A DNA stretch of 24,527 nt from an uncultured Bacilli bacterium (GTDB lineage Bacteria > Bacillota_I > Bacilli_A > RF39 > UBA660): the NCBI GenBank assembly GCA_948801035.1, contig CAQHJP010000001.1, positions 1-24,527 on the forward strand, read 5' to 3'. A model generated the notes under the pieces. It was given only the letters and a program-made list of their open reading frames with translations. It ran no database searches and had not been told where the DNA came from. The position numbers and the translations under genes are program-made. Numbering within the stretch: the first letter of the stretch is position 1; each line of letters begins with the position of its first letter. This document shows positions 1 through 7,654 of this stretch, piece after piece.

Positions 1-448
1 CAAATGAACGGATCATTTCTTCTAATGTACTTCCATGAATATCCATTTTTAAATCCACATTATATTTTATAAATATTTTTAATATTGTAGAATTCTCTTT
101 ATTTTTTTTACCTAACGCTTTAAGTAAAGGAAAAGTTTTATGATTTGGATTAGCTCCCATATCAAGTAACTTTTCGATTACTTTTACTTTATGCTCCAAA
201 CAAGCAATAGTGAGATAAGTATTCCCAAGTTTATCTTCTCTATTAACATCTTCTATCATTTCTAATACATTTAAAGCCTTATCTTCATCTTCGTGTGAAA
301 TTATATAACTAATAATATCTCTACCTGCTTTATTTAAGGTATCAAGAAAATCATCCTTATTATTAAATTGACTCAAAACAGATTCAATAGTTTCTTTAGC
401 CAAGTCATTATTTTTATTATTTTTCTTAAATTGATTAAATAAACCCAT
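1..448 (-). CDS. Ankyrin-repeat protein, partial (C-terminus beyond window)
   Basis: I read this frame directly from the minus strand. It opens with ATG after GGAGTGAGG and stays open to the left edge, giving about 149 residues. The N-terminus is MGLFNQFKKNNKN. An ankyrin-type unit follows at about residues 75-105 (GNTYLTIACLEHK, then EKLLDMGANPN), and a second, weaker unit leads to HGSTLEEMIRSF. Ankyrin repeats mediate protein-protein binding, and stand-alone ankyrin proteins are frequent in immunity-gene clusters of polymorphic toxin systems. It is the last visible gene of a five-gene cargo operon, and the repeat-like spacer of that operon lies just before it. A role as an immunity protein is inferred from context only. 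No signal peptide or membrane segment is seen. Confidence 0.8.
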   Translation of the reverse strand, partial: MGLFNQFKKNNKNNDLAKETIESVLSQFNNKDDFLDTLNKAGRDIISYIISHEDEDKALNVLEMIEDVNREDKLGNTYLTIACLEHKVKVIEKLLDMGANPNHKTFPLLKALGKKNKENSTILKIFIKYNVDLKMDIHGSTLEEMIRSF

Positions 449-471
449 AGTCCTCACTCCTAAATTGTAAT

Positions 472-891
472 TTATTTAAGTAAATCATCTCTAATTATTA
501 TATAGCCCTCGTGTGTAGTAGTAAATAATAATGGCATTTCCTTATCATCAAAAAAAGCAATATCATTTGTTCCAAAGTCAGTATCTTCTACAATATCACC
601 ATCTTTTGATAATGTGTATTTGCAAAATGTTTCAAATTGTTTTAGATATTTAAAAATCTCTTTTGATGATTTTATTTTATATACCTTATTTTTCTTGCTA
701 GATTCTGTTCCCCACCATTTATTTTTTTGCTCTAATGATACAATAAGGTTTTCAAACTTTTCTACAAACTTTATTTCATCTTGATTTACTAAAACATATT
801 CAATATATTTACATTTATTTTCTAATTGATTTATTATTTGTAAATATTCATTATGACTATTTAATTTCCCTGTATAATCAACTAATTCCAT
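472..891 (-). CDS. Hypothetical protein, 139 aa, in immunity-gene cluster
   Basis: I do not recognise this family. The protein is soluble, with no signal peptide or membrane segment. It has a lysine-rich central part (KNKWWGTESSKKNK, about residues 56-69) and an acidic, hydrophobic C-terminal half that looks like a small alpha/beta fold (DTDFGTNDIAFFDD, then LLFTTTHEGYIIIRDDLLK). Its ATG follows AGTGAGGTG. Its stop codon runs straight into the AAATTACAATTT-type spacer shared by this operon. Size, solubility and neighbours (Imm11, Imm26-like, ankyrin) fit an immunity protein, but that is inference. Confidence 0.7.
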   Translation of the reverse strand: MELVDYTGKLNSHNEYLQIINQLENKCKYIEYVLVNQDEIKFVEKFENLIVSLEQKNKWWGTESSKKNKVYKIKSSKEIFKYLKQFETFCKYTLSKDGDIVEDTDFGTNDIAFFDDKEMPLLFTTTHEGYIIIRDDLLK

Positions 892-919
892 AAAATTTGC
901 ACCTCACTTTTAATTAGAA

Positions 920-1537
920 TTACAATTCTTTAAACTTAAAACCTTTTATATTGTTTTCTTCTACAGCTTTTTTAAATTCTTCTGTAACATAAGATATTGA
1001 CTTTGGAAATTCTGGTAATTTAAAAATAGTTGCGTTCTTTAATTTTTCAGTTTTAAATACATATTTTTCAACATCCATTACCCTACCAGAAGAAGAAAAA
1101 TATTTTAATTCTGATTCATCATAATTAAGACAATCAATTATATCAATGACATTTACTACATAAAATATCTTATTATCACTTTTTATCTTGAATATTTGAG
1201 AATGATTTTTCAAATATGGATATAAAACCTTATAACTTTTCTCATTAAGGATAAAAGAACTAATCTCAACACTAAATACATCCCCAATAGGCTTATCTAT
1301 TTCATCTTTGTATTTACTAGGATATATTTTGTCAAATGTTCTTTCTTTTACTGGTACACCATCAAACATATATGACTTATAACCATCTTTAGGTGTTGGC
1401 TCGTAAGTTCTATAAGTATGATCCATCCATAATTCATATACTTTTATATTTAATTCGTTATTTTTATCAATTCTTCTTTTAGTTCGTAAAGCAAGTTTTG
1501 ATATTGAACTTATTGTATGTCCTAAATCAAATCCCAT
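920..1537 (-). CDS. Imm11-family immunity protein
   Basis: The 205-residue soluble protein has the layout of the Imm11 (DUF1629) family. A central segment reads GDVFSVEISSFILNEKSYKV and is followed by a Leu/Tyr-rich helix. Then come beta-strand pairs around YVVNVIDIIDCLNYDES (about residues 126-142), and a C-terminal segment with ATIFKLPEF, then YVTEEFKKAVEENNIKGFKF. That closing pattern (ligand, strand, 'YVTEEF.KA.EENNI.GF.F') is typical of this family. Imm11 proteins are predicted to neutralise secreted polymorphic toxins. No toxin gene is next to it here, so it would be an orphan immunity gene. The start has AGTGAGATGAG upstream. Family call by eye; confidence is moderate. Confidence 0.72.
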   Translation of the reverse strand: MGFDLGHTISSISKLALRTKRRIDKNNELNIKVYELWMDHTYRTYEPTPKDGYKSYMFDGVPVKERTFDKIYPSKYKDEIDKPIGDVFSVEISSFILNEKSYKVLYPYLKNHSQIFKIKSDNKIFYVVNVIDIIDCLNYDESELKYFSSSGRVMDVEKYVFKTEKLKNATIFKLPEFPKSISYVTEEFKKAVEENNIKGFKFKEL

Positions 1538-1570
1538 ATTCTCATCTCACTTTCAAATTATAATTTGTAA

Positions 1571-2029
1571 TTAACTATTATTCCTTTGCCAATTTATATA
1601 TGCTTCTCGACCTAAACTCGAACTAGGATCACCACTTAAACAAAATTTATCAAATTGTGGTTTCCATTGTAATTCTTCTGCATAAATAAGTTTTGGATCA
1701 ATCTTTCCAATTACTGGAAGTTTGGGCTTATTTTTATTTGTATATATATCAATACATAATTTATTACGAAGAAATAGTTTTTCTCCATTTACTATTTGAT
1801 ATTGAGTAAAAATCAAAGGTTCTAGTTTTAAATCTCTAATAGCTTCTATATCAAACTCATAATCAAATATATATGGTGTGATTGCAATATGACATAATGG
1901 TTTGCTTATAATATTTGGTTGCAATTCAATTTTTCTTCCATCATCTAAAACTATCGCTATACCATAAAACCCTTCTTTAGGATTTGTTCGTATTATATCT
2001 CCCTTACTAAAAATCTTAGGTATTTCCAT
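1571..2029 (-). CDS. Imm26-like immunity protein (tentative)
   Basis: I place the start at the ATG giving MEIPKIFSKGDII, because GGAGAGGAG lies 7 bases upstream. The longer frame would need a TTG inside that ribosome site. The 152-residue soluble protein begins with 'KGDIIRTNPKEGFYGIAIVL', resembling the Imm26-type opening (GD-hydrophobic pair, a G-Y/F-G turn, then a strand). A conserved-looking PLCHIAITP follows at about residue 50. The C-terminus (SLGREAYINW) is also reminiscent of immunity-cluster proteins. It lies between a membrane-anchored protein and Imm11 in one operon. The Imm26 assignment is from remembered pattern similarity, so treat it as a hypothesis. Confidence 0.6.
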   Translation of the reverse strand: MEIPKIFSKGDIIRTNPKEGFYGIAIVLDDGRKIELQPNIISKPLCHIAITPYIFDYEFDIEAIRDLKLEPLIFTQYQIVNGEKLFLRNKLCIDIYTNKNKPKLPVIGKIDPKLIYAEELQWKPQFDKFCLSGDPSSSLGREAYINWQRNNS

Positions 2030-2061
2030 ACTAACTCTCCTCTCCAAATTGTAATTTGTAA

Positions 2062-2565
2062 TTATAAGTTTAAATCTATTTCATTTCCTGAATCATCAAA
2101 CCCTTTTGCAGTATAAATATTTATATAATATCTTGCATCTAAAGTATTGTTAATATTGTTATGTATATGCCTAATCTCAATAACAACCATATCTTGCTTT
2201 TGATATCTTTCTATATCATAAGCCATACCAAGATGATATTCATCTTTTGATACATTTGGATCTAGAGTCCACTCTGGTGTAGTTTCAAAAAAGTATTCTA
2301 ATGCCATATTACCCAATTTTTCTTCACTAAATGGTGGATCTTTTTCAATAAGTTTAGCCTTAACATTGTTAAATAGTTCTTTTCCTAGAATTTCAATTTT
2401 AATGCCATCTTCATGGTATGTTTCTGAACGCTTATGAACCTTAGACACTTTATAAACTAATGCTTTATATTCTACTGTGCCACCATCTTTTAGTTGATTT
2501 CTAATTGGAAATAATAAAACTACTAAAATTATTACTACTGAAATTATAATTATTTTCTTTTTCAT
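2062..2565 (-). CDS. Membrane-anchored hypothetical protein
   Basis: The 167-residue protein has one N-terminal membrane segment (KKKIIIISVVIILVVLLF, residues 2-19) and an outside domain. That domain carries KDGGTVEYKALVYKVSKVHK at about residues 27-46. This 'KDGGTVEY.A..YKV.KVH' segment is common in small secreted or anchored proteins of gut Firmicutes with no known function. No lipobox cysteine follows the hydrophobic stretch, so it is a signal anchor rather than a lipoprotein. It is the first gene of the cargo operon, 47 bases behind a TGGTATAAT promoter element. Ribosome site is AGAGGTG. Confidence 0.72.
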   Translation of the reverse strand: MKKKIIIISVVIILVVLLFPIRNQLKDGGTVEYKALVYKVSKVHKRSETYHEDGIKIEILGKELFNNVKAKLIEKDPPFSEEKLGNMALEYFFETTPEWTLDPNVSKDEYHLGMAYDIERYQKQDMVVIEIRHIHNNINNTLDARYYINIYTAKGFDDSGNEIDLNL

Positions 2566-2611
2566 ACAACACCTCTACAAATTACTATTTGTTGCTCCGT
2601 TTATACTAAAT

Positions 2612-2620
2612 ATTATACCA
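2612..2620 (-). promoter_or_regulatory. Extended -10 promoter for the immunity cargo operon
   Basis: On the minus strand the sequence reads TGGTATAAT, a perfect -10 hexamer with the TGn extension. It lies directly after the virD4 terminator and about 47 bases before the first cargo ATG. No good -35 box is visible at 17 bases (that position falls inside the terminator stem), which is acceptable for an extended -10 promoter. Between it and the gene is a small palindrome CAAAT-TACT-ATTTG (2578-2591). Confidence 0.65.
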
Positions 2621-2621
2621 T

Positions 2622-2650
2622 AAAAAAAGAAGCTAGTCATTACAACTAGC
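2622..2650 (-). terminator. Rho-independent terminator after virD4
   Basis: On the minus strand, GCTAGT-TGTAATG-ACTAGC forms a 6-bp stem with a 7-base loop, followed by TTCTTTTTTT. The stem starts immediately after the virD4 TAG. It closes the long transfer operon and insulates the cargo operon, whose -10 element starts right behind it. Confidence 0.85.
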
Positions 2651-4762
2651 CTATTTCATACCTAAACTTAAATTAGGATTTTCATTATAAATATTAATTA
2701 TTGTTTTATCATTTTGTTCTTTCAATTCCAAATGATAAAATTCTGCCTTTATTTTTGTATTTAACAACGATTTATCTTTTTGCTTTAAACTTCTATTTAA
2801 TACAACATTCATATAAACTCTGTAATTTGCAGTTTTATTGTATTTAATATCAAAATCTGTTTTAAATATTTTTTCTATTACAATTTCTAGTGGCTTTAAA
2901 TTTTCTCTATCAGATAGTTCCAAAGCTTCTTGATATTCCCTTGCAACTTTACTATCTTTAGATCTTTTATTTTTTATTTCGTGATTGATATTTTCAACAG
3001 TATAATATGTATATGATAAATCTTTTAATGGAATTGATACTCTTTCCACTGTTCCTGCTTCATAACAACTAAATTTATTATAAAGTATTGTATCTCGAAA
3101 TATAGGAAATCCGATTATAGGAAAAATGATTGTTTTATAATGTAATTGCTTAACCTCTTCTGGTGTCATTAAATCTCTACCAATTAAATTAGTAGATTTA
3201 TCACCATTATAATTCATTAAAGACATTGATTGTCTAACACTATTAGATTCAATAGTTTTCTTTCCTAACCTTTTAGAAATTGCCTCAGCCGTTTCCTGTG
3301 TATTTGTTTTTAAATATACCAATCCACAATTATCTAAAATAATTTGAGCAACATCTTTTCCATAAACATTATCTAACTGAGAAAATGATTGAATAAAAAA
3401 ATGGAAGTGCATACCTCTTGATCTTGCTACAGATACTATTGCTTCAATATCAGCAAGTGGAGGACAGTTAGCAAACTCATCTAAAATAAAATCAATCTCA
3501 TAGGGTAACTTCTTGTTAATTGTACTATTTGCAAGTTTTACTAAATCCCTATAAAGTAATCCTACTATGATCGTTACTAAGGTAAAGTATGTTTTATCTT
3601 CATCTGGAACAATAACATATAATGCTACTGGACTTTTTCCTAACTCATTAAATTCAAAATCACTAGTACTTGTAACATTAGCAACATTTATGTCATCAAA
3701 GATGTTCATTTTTTGACCAAATACTGCTGTGATTGATTTATAAGTATTATCACTTGCACTTAATATACTTATTAAAGCATCCTTTGATTTATTTCCATAT
3801 TCCTTTGTGTTGATATAATCTTTAAATTTTTTAAAGTTATTCTCTTCCATAGAACTGTTTTGAAATTTTCTAATACTTGTCATTGTTATCTTTTCTCTAG
3901 TAATATTACCTGCTTTATATTCCTCTAAAAAGAATCCAATTATTCCTTCTAATAAATTCTTTGCTGAATCATTCCAAAATGGATCTTTTTGTTCACTCTT
4001 TTCCTGCATCACCATTGTAGCTAAAGAAGATATTAATCTATTTGTTTCTGCATAACTAGACATGGCATTATTATTAAATCCATTTCTCTTGTTAGTTAAA
4101 TCATCAATTATAATCTCATTTTCACTTATCTTATTAGAAATTCTTTCTATATCCACTTTTTTAAGTTTAATTTTCTTTAATTTATTTGATAAAAATTGAT
4201 TTTGAGATAAATAAGGTTGAATTTTATTTTCAACTTCATTTGATTCTTTTTCATTTTTGATATAATCTTCATATTCTCTTATTATAGGTTCTAGAATATT
4301 AATTTTATTTGACAATTCTGGATTTCTAAAATCTATAGTTATTATTTTATATCCTTGATTTTTAAACATTTGTGATGTTGTCTGATATATTTCACCTTTT
4401 GGATCTGTTATAAAAACACTTCTCTTCTTTTCTGCCTTTGAAATAAATGTACAAGTAGGAATTACTGCTGTTACTGATTTACCACTACCAGTAGATCCCA
4501 AATAAACATAGTGAGGTGTTTCTCTATCAAAATAAACATACTTTAAATTATCACTAAAATAAACTGGAAATCCAGCCTCTTTTATATGATTAATATTTTC
4601 TTTTTTAAAGTTCTTGCTTATTTCTTTTTTTGTACTAAATCTAGCTGATCCATATTCATTATCATTTTTTACTTTATGCTTCATTAATATAGGTTCAATA
4701 TATATAAACCCTAGCAAGAAAATAACCATTACTACTGCAATTATAATATATAAAGAATTCAT
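2651..4762 (-). CDS. virD4: VirD4/TraG-family type IV coupling protein
   Basis: This is the T4SS coupling ATPase that docks the relaxase-DNA complex and delivers it to the channel at the inner membrane. It has 703 residues, with one clear N-terminal membrane segment (about 4-24). Walker A is GSTGSGKS at residues 89-96. A charged coiled-coil-like insert spans about 155-235. Walker B lies around residue 426 (DFILDEFANCPPL), followed by the family's 'SRGMHFHFFIQSFSQL' stretch. The length is usual for Gram-positive VirD4 proteins, although most have two N-terminal helices. The ATG overlaps the upstream gene's TGA by 4 bases and has only a weak ribosome site, so translation is probably coupled. 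It is placed far from virB4, at the end of the accessory block. Confidence 0.95.
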   Translation of the reverse strand: MNSLYIIIAVVMVIFLLGFIYIEPILMKHKVKNDNEYGSARFSTKKEISKNFKKENINHIKEAGFPVYFSDNLKYVYFDRETPHYVYLGSTGSGKSVTAVIPTCTFISKAEKKRSVFITDPKGEIYQTTSQMFKNQGYKIITIDFRNPELSNKINILEPIIREYEDYIKNEKESNEVENKIQPYLSQNQFLSNKLKKIKLKKVDIERISNKISENEIIIDDLTNKRNGFNNNAMSSYAETNRLISSLATMVMQEKSEQKDPFWNDSAKNLLEGIIGFFLEEYKAGNITREKITMTSIRKFQNSSMEENNFKKFKDYINTKEYGNKSKDALISILSASDNTYKSITAVFGQKMNIFDDINVANVTSTSDFEFNELGKSPVALYVIVPDEDKTYFTLVTIIVGLLYRDLVKLANSTINKKLPYEIDFILDEFANCPPLADIEAIVSVARSRGMHFHFFIQSFSQLDNVYGKDVAQIILDNCGLVYLKTNTQETAEAISKRLGKKTIESNSVRQSMSLMNYNGDKSTNLIGRDLMTPEEVKQLHYKTIIFPIIGFPIFRDTILYNKFSCYEAGTVERVSIPLKDLSYTYYTVENINHEIKNKRSKDSKVAREYQEALELSDRENLKPLEIVIEKIFKTDFDIKYNKTANYRVYMNVVLNRSLKQKDKSLLNTKIKAEFYHLELKEQNDKTIINIYNENPNLSLGMK

Positions 4763-5208
4763 ACTATCTCATAACTGTTTTCTAAATCTTTACAAAATTG
4801 TATTACATCTTCAAGTCTAAAGTTTGTATCTACATCTTTTGCATAATTATCAATAACTAATTCAAAATTATCTATTGCTTTAATATTATTTTCTTGCATG
4901 TATGAATACATAAAATATTTAATGACATCATCTTTATTTTCATAAAGTTCTTGTTCGTAAGCATAATATTGAGCTTGTTGTAATTGTTTTAGAATATCAT
5001 GTGGATCACCGAATTCTTTTGTTGCTTCATCTATATACCATAAATTAGATTTACCCCAATCAAATAAATCCGAAGTGTAAATATCAACATTGGAATTTGC
5101 TATTTCAGAAAAAACATCACATATATAACCTGAATCATAATCTGTTATATTATCCCCATAAGTAAATGATAAATTGGATTCTAAATCTTTTATATAATCT
5201 TCATACAT
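4759..5208 (-). CDS. Hypothetical acidic protein, 149 aa
   Basis: I choose the ATG giving MYEDYIKDLES because GGAGATAATT sits directly upstream; a longer frame would begin with a TTG inside that site. The protein is soluble, acidic and rich in Tyr, Asp and Glu, with a QQAQYYAYEQELYE helix near the middle. No family is recognised. Its stop overlaps the virD4 start (ATGA), so the two are coupled and it may work with the coupling protein. It belongs to a run of five acidic genes between the relaxase and virD4. Confidence 0.75.
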   Translation of the reverse strand: MYEDYIKDLESNLSFTYGDNITDYDSGYICDVFSEIANSNVDIYTSDLFDWGKSNLWYIDEATKEFGDPHDILKQLQQAQYYAYEQELYENKDDVIKYFMYSYMQENNIKAIDNFELVIDNYAKDVDTNFRLEDVIQFCKDLENSYEIV

Positions 5209-5220
5209 AATTATCTCCAA

Positions 5221-5790
5221 TTATAGTTCTGGCTCTTTATCAGAAGCTTTATTATTTACTAAATAATCATCAATATAATATCCCATATTATTTCCAAAGA
5301 AATCATCCACTTCTTTAGCAGTATTTATATCATGAGCATCATATAAATCTAGTTCTTCATCATGAATTTTTACTTTATCATTAGTTTTTACTAATTTATC
5401 AAAGAAAGAAATTCTATCTTTTTCTACATCTAAAAAATAATACCCTGATCGTAAAGCAATTTTATCTTTATCATAAGGATAATCTACAAAATCTTTAATA
5501 TACTTGCAATTACCTGTATATAAATCTCTTTCTATTCCTAATCCAAGTGGACCTTTATAATTTTGTAATTCATTCAAGGATACAGTTCCCCATTCCCAAT
5601 CAGTAATATTACAATATCCAAATAGAATCCAATCATTTTCTTGTTTATCTGCTTCCGTAATAAGCCAAGTACCTGCTCCACATGGATTAAAATATTTTAC
5701 TAATACTTCAGCTTTACCTCCTAGTTCATCTTGTGAACCAAAAGGATATTTTTTAAACTTTTCTTCTAATTCTTTAGTTAATAATTTCAT
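5221..5790 (-). CDS. DUF2958-domain protein
   Basis: Residues 1-95 match the DUF2958 pattern well: MKLLTKELEEKFKKYPFGSQ, then VKYFNPCGAGTWLITEAD, then a WILFGYCNITDWEWGTVSL stretch and YKGPLGLGIERDLY. DUF2958 proteins are small accessory proteins of plasmids and ICEs with no proven function. The remaining 95 residues are acidic and I do not recognise them. The C-terminus is SDKEPEL, one of the shared hydrophobic-E-hydrophobic tails in this element (see findings). The start overlaps the upstream stop by 4 bases, with GAGGAGGAT serving as ribosome site inside the upstream gene. Confidence 0.85.
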   Translation of the reverse strand: MKLLTKELEEKFKKYPFGSQDELGGKAEVLVKYFNPCGAGTWLITEADKQENDWILFGYCNITDWEWGTVSLNELQNYKGPLGLGIERDLYTGNCKYIKDFVDYPYDKDKIALRSGYYFLDVEKDRISFFDKLVKTNDKVKIHDEELDLYDAHDINTAKEVDDFFGNNMGYYIDDYLVNNKASDKEPEL

Positions 5791-6620
5791 AATTCTATAT
5801 CCTCCTCATTTTTAGAATTAAAATAACCTATACAATCCGATACTGTTATTTCTTTAACACCACAAACTTTTAATCTATCATTAATCCAAAAAATTGATGT
5901 ATCTAAACTATCTTCTAAGTTAAGTTCTTCTAATTCTTCATCTAAAAAATCCTTTAATGTTTCACCAGCAAATGATAATCCTCCAGTAGATGATCCATCA
6001 TCTTCTAGCTTATAATCAAGCATATCTTTAACAGTTATTTTATTTAAATCAATTTCAGTTTTATTTAAATAATCTTCATACTCAATTTCGTTATTTAACC
6101 ATTTATTAGCATATTCATAATCTTCTAATTTAAATTCCTCACACCAATATTTATCAGAACCTGATGCTGTTGTATCAAAACAAATAATCTTATCATTTTC
6201 AAACAAATAAAAATACCTATCTTTTGATTTAGATAAGTAATCATCATATAGTTCTTCAAAATTATTATATCTTTCCATTGTTCTTGGATAAATTCTACTA
6301 TGATTAATTGCTAAACATCTATTAGCCTTAAATAGTAATAAATCTTCTTTAGTAACTTTAAAATTTGCTTTTAATAAGCTTTCATCTAGACTATCGATTT
6401 CATTTGGATCAATATCACTATCATATATGTATGAAGTTCCATCAGTAAAGCATCGTTTATTATCATTTAAATGTTCTTTAACAGAAAAATATATATTAGT
6501 ATATCTTTCTCTTTCAGATCCTTCACTTCCAGATATACAATCTTCAAAAAAATTCATTACTTCTTCTTTAGAATCATATTGATATAATGACCCTCCACAA
6601 TTTACAAATATTTTATTCAT
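5787..6620 (-). CDS. Hypothetical accessory protein, 277 aa, acidic
   Basis: No named family is certain. Residues 16-60 (KEEVMNFFEDCISGSEG, then SERERYTNIYF and a CFTDG turn) form a module I associate with accessory proteins of clostridial conjugative elements: a helix, a 'GSERERY' signature and a CSDG/CFTDG-like turn. A second acidic part follows, with YWCEEFKLEDYEYANKWL near the middle. The C-terminal ~90 residues (ITVKDMLDYKLEDD onward) are strongly acidic and end EEDIEL. No membrane segments. It is translated just ahead of DUF2958 with a 4-base overlap. Anti-restriction or other recipient-entry roles are possible but not shown by sequence. Confidence 0.75.
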   Translation of the reverse strand: MNKIFVNCGGSLYQYDSKEEVMNFFEDCISGSEGSERERYTNIYFSVKEHLNDNKRCFTDGTSYIYDSDIDPNEIDSLDESLLKANFKVTKEDLLLFKANRCLAINHSRIYPRTMERYNNFEELYDDYLSKSKDRYFYLFENDKIICFDTTASGSDKYWCEEFKLEDYEYANKWLNNEIEYEDYLNKTEIDLNKITVKDMLDYKLEDDGSSTGGLSFAGETLKDFLDEELEELNLEDSLDTSIFWINDRLKVCGVKEITVSDCIGYFNSKNEEDIEL

Positions 6621-6621
6621 A

Positions 6622-6990
6622 TTACACCTCCATATTTTTTTCTTCGGCCTTTACCTCTTCTAATTCAGGGTAATCCTCTAAAAAATCTTTTACAATAATA
6701 TTCAAATCTTCAATAGTTTTACAATCTCTTGTAACAAGTGATTCATACCGATCACTAATAACAACATATTTTTCTTTTGAATTATATTTTATATTAATAT
6801 CAAAATCATCTGCAATATTTTGTGATGGATAAGGTTTATATTTGGTATAATTCAAATCATTCCAATCCAACACAATATCTTCATCTGCATATCTAGTAGC
6901 AACCAACTCTTCTGCATCTTCATAAGAGTCAGCTTCTTGTTCTACTACTCTACTTAATTCTTCAATTACTTCTACATTATATAAAGCCAT
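6622..6990 (-). CDS. DpnD/PcfM-family protein
   Basis: The start is placed at the ATG giving MALYNVEVIEELS. GGAGGGAG lies about 9 bases upstream of it, whereas an ATG three codons earlier abuts that site. Residues 1-50 follow the DpnD/PcfM pattern: YNVEVIEELSRVVEQEADSY, then EDAEELVATRYADEDIVLDWNDL. These small proteins occur beside conjugation genes (PcfM of enterococcal pCF10) and their function is unknown. The acidic C-terminal half ends KNMEV. The GAGGTG encoding that end is also the ribosome site of the next gene. Confidence 0.8.
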   Translation of the reverse strand: MALYNVEVIEELSRVVEQEADSYEDAEELVATRYADEDIVLDWNDLNYTKYKPYPSQNIADDFDINIKYNSKEKYVVISDRYESLVTRDCKTIEDLNIIVKDFLEDYPELEEVKAEEKNMEV

Positions 6991-7023
6991 AAATAACATC
7001 TCCCTCCATAAGAAAAGAACTCG

Positions 7024-7518
7024 TTAGAGTTCTATATCCTTTGCTTCATCTAATAACTTTAAATAATCCTTAGATTGATTAATGTCATATTCTAAAATTT
7101 GAATGGAAAAGTTATTAGAACTATATTCACCATTTAAATAAAGTTCAAAAGAATCTTCCGTTTCGGAATAAACCCATTCTTCAGCATAATCCATATTTGA
7201 ATCATCATTTACATCTATAGCATTTAAATCATCAAAATCTGCATCTGTTTTGGCATCACGAACAGCACATTCAAATATCTTTTTAGCTTCATCTTTATTA
7301 GTTGTTACATCATAAATGCAATAATCTATTTCATGATCTACTACAGCATTATTCGTAATAACATATATCTTATTTGAATTGTGACTTTTTATATCATCAA
7401 TACAAATATCTATATCATCTATAATTGTTTGAGTGTCATCACTAAATGTATCATAACCATGATATAATACATTGAATTTATCTACTAATTCATCCCATAA
7501 CTTTTTATCTATAAACAA
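7024..7518 (-). CDS. Hypothetical acidic protein, 164 aa (TTG start)
   Basis: The start is TTG, with GAGAGGAG 9 bases upstream; the nearby ATG at 7527 is in another frame and stops at once. The protein is visibly rich in Asp and Glu (TIIDDIDICIDDIKSH; DADFDDLNAIDVNDDSNMDY), soluble, and ends AKDIEL. No family is recognised. Its acidity could suggest DNA mimicry, as in ArdA-type anti-restriction proteins, but I see no ArdA signature. It is the first gene after the relaxase and is preceded by two hairpins, so its expression may be attenuated. Confidence 0.72.
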   Translation of the reverse strand: MFIDKKLWDELVDKFNVLYHGYDTFSDDTQTIIDDIDICIDDIKSHNSNKIYVITNNAVVDHEIDYCIYDVTTNKDEAKKIFECAVRDAKTDADFDDLNAIDVNDDSNMDYAEEWVYSETEDSFELYLNGEYSSNNFSIQILEYDINQSKDYLKLLDEAKDIEL

Positions 7519-7535
7519 TTAAATCATCTCCTCTC

Positions 7536-7568
7536 AAAAAAAATTCAAGAAATTACATCTTGAATTTT
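7536..7568 (-). terminator. Hairpin with T-run ahead of the accessory block
   Basis: On the minus strand, AAAATTCAAG-ATGTAATTT-CTTGAATTTT gives a 10-bp perfect stem with a 9-base loop and a run of T. The stem is AT-rich and so only moderately stable. It lies 18 bases before the TTG start of the 164-residue protein, so it may be an attenuator or partial terminator between the relaxase and accessory genes. Confidence 0.6.
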
Positions 7569-7585
7569 CAAATTAATTTTTTCCA

Positions 7586-7616
7586 AAATAAAAATAGTCC
7601 TATACTAGCGACTATT
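7586..7616 (-). terminator. Second hairpin after the relaxase gene
   Basis: On the minus strand, AATAGTC-GCTAGTATAG-GACTATT gives a 7-bp perfect stem with a 10-base loop, followed by TTTATTTT. It is a plausible weak terminator for the relaxase transcript. It also lies just upstream of the plus-strand cold-shock remnant, so it could instead be part of that gene's old leader. Confidence 0.45.
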
Positions 7617-7654
7617 GTACTTCTTGCACTACTGCACCTTGGAAAGGAGGTTGC

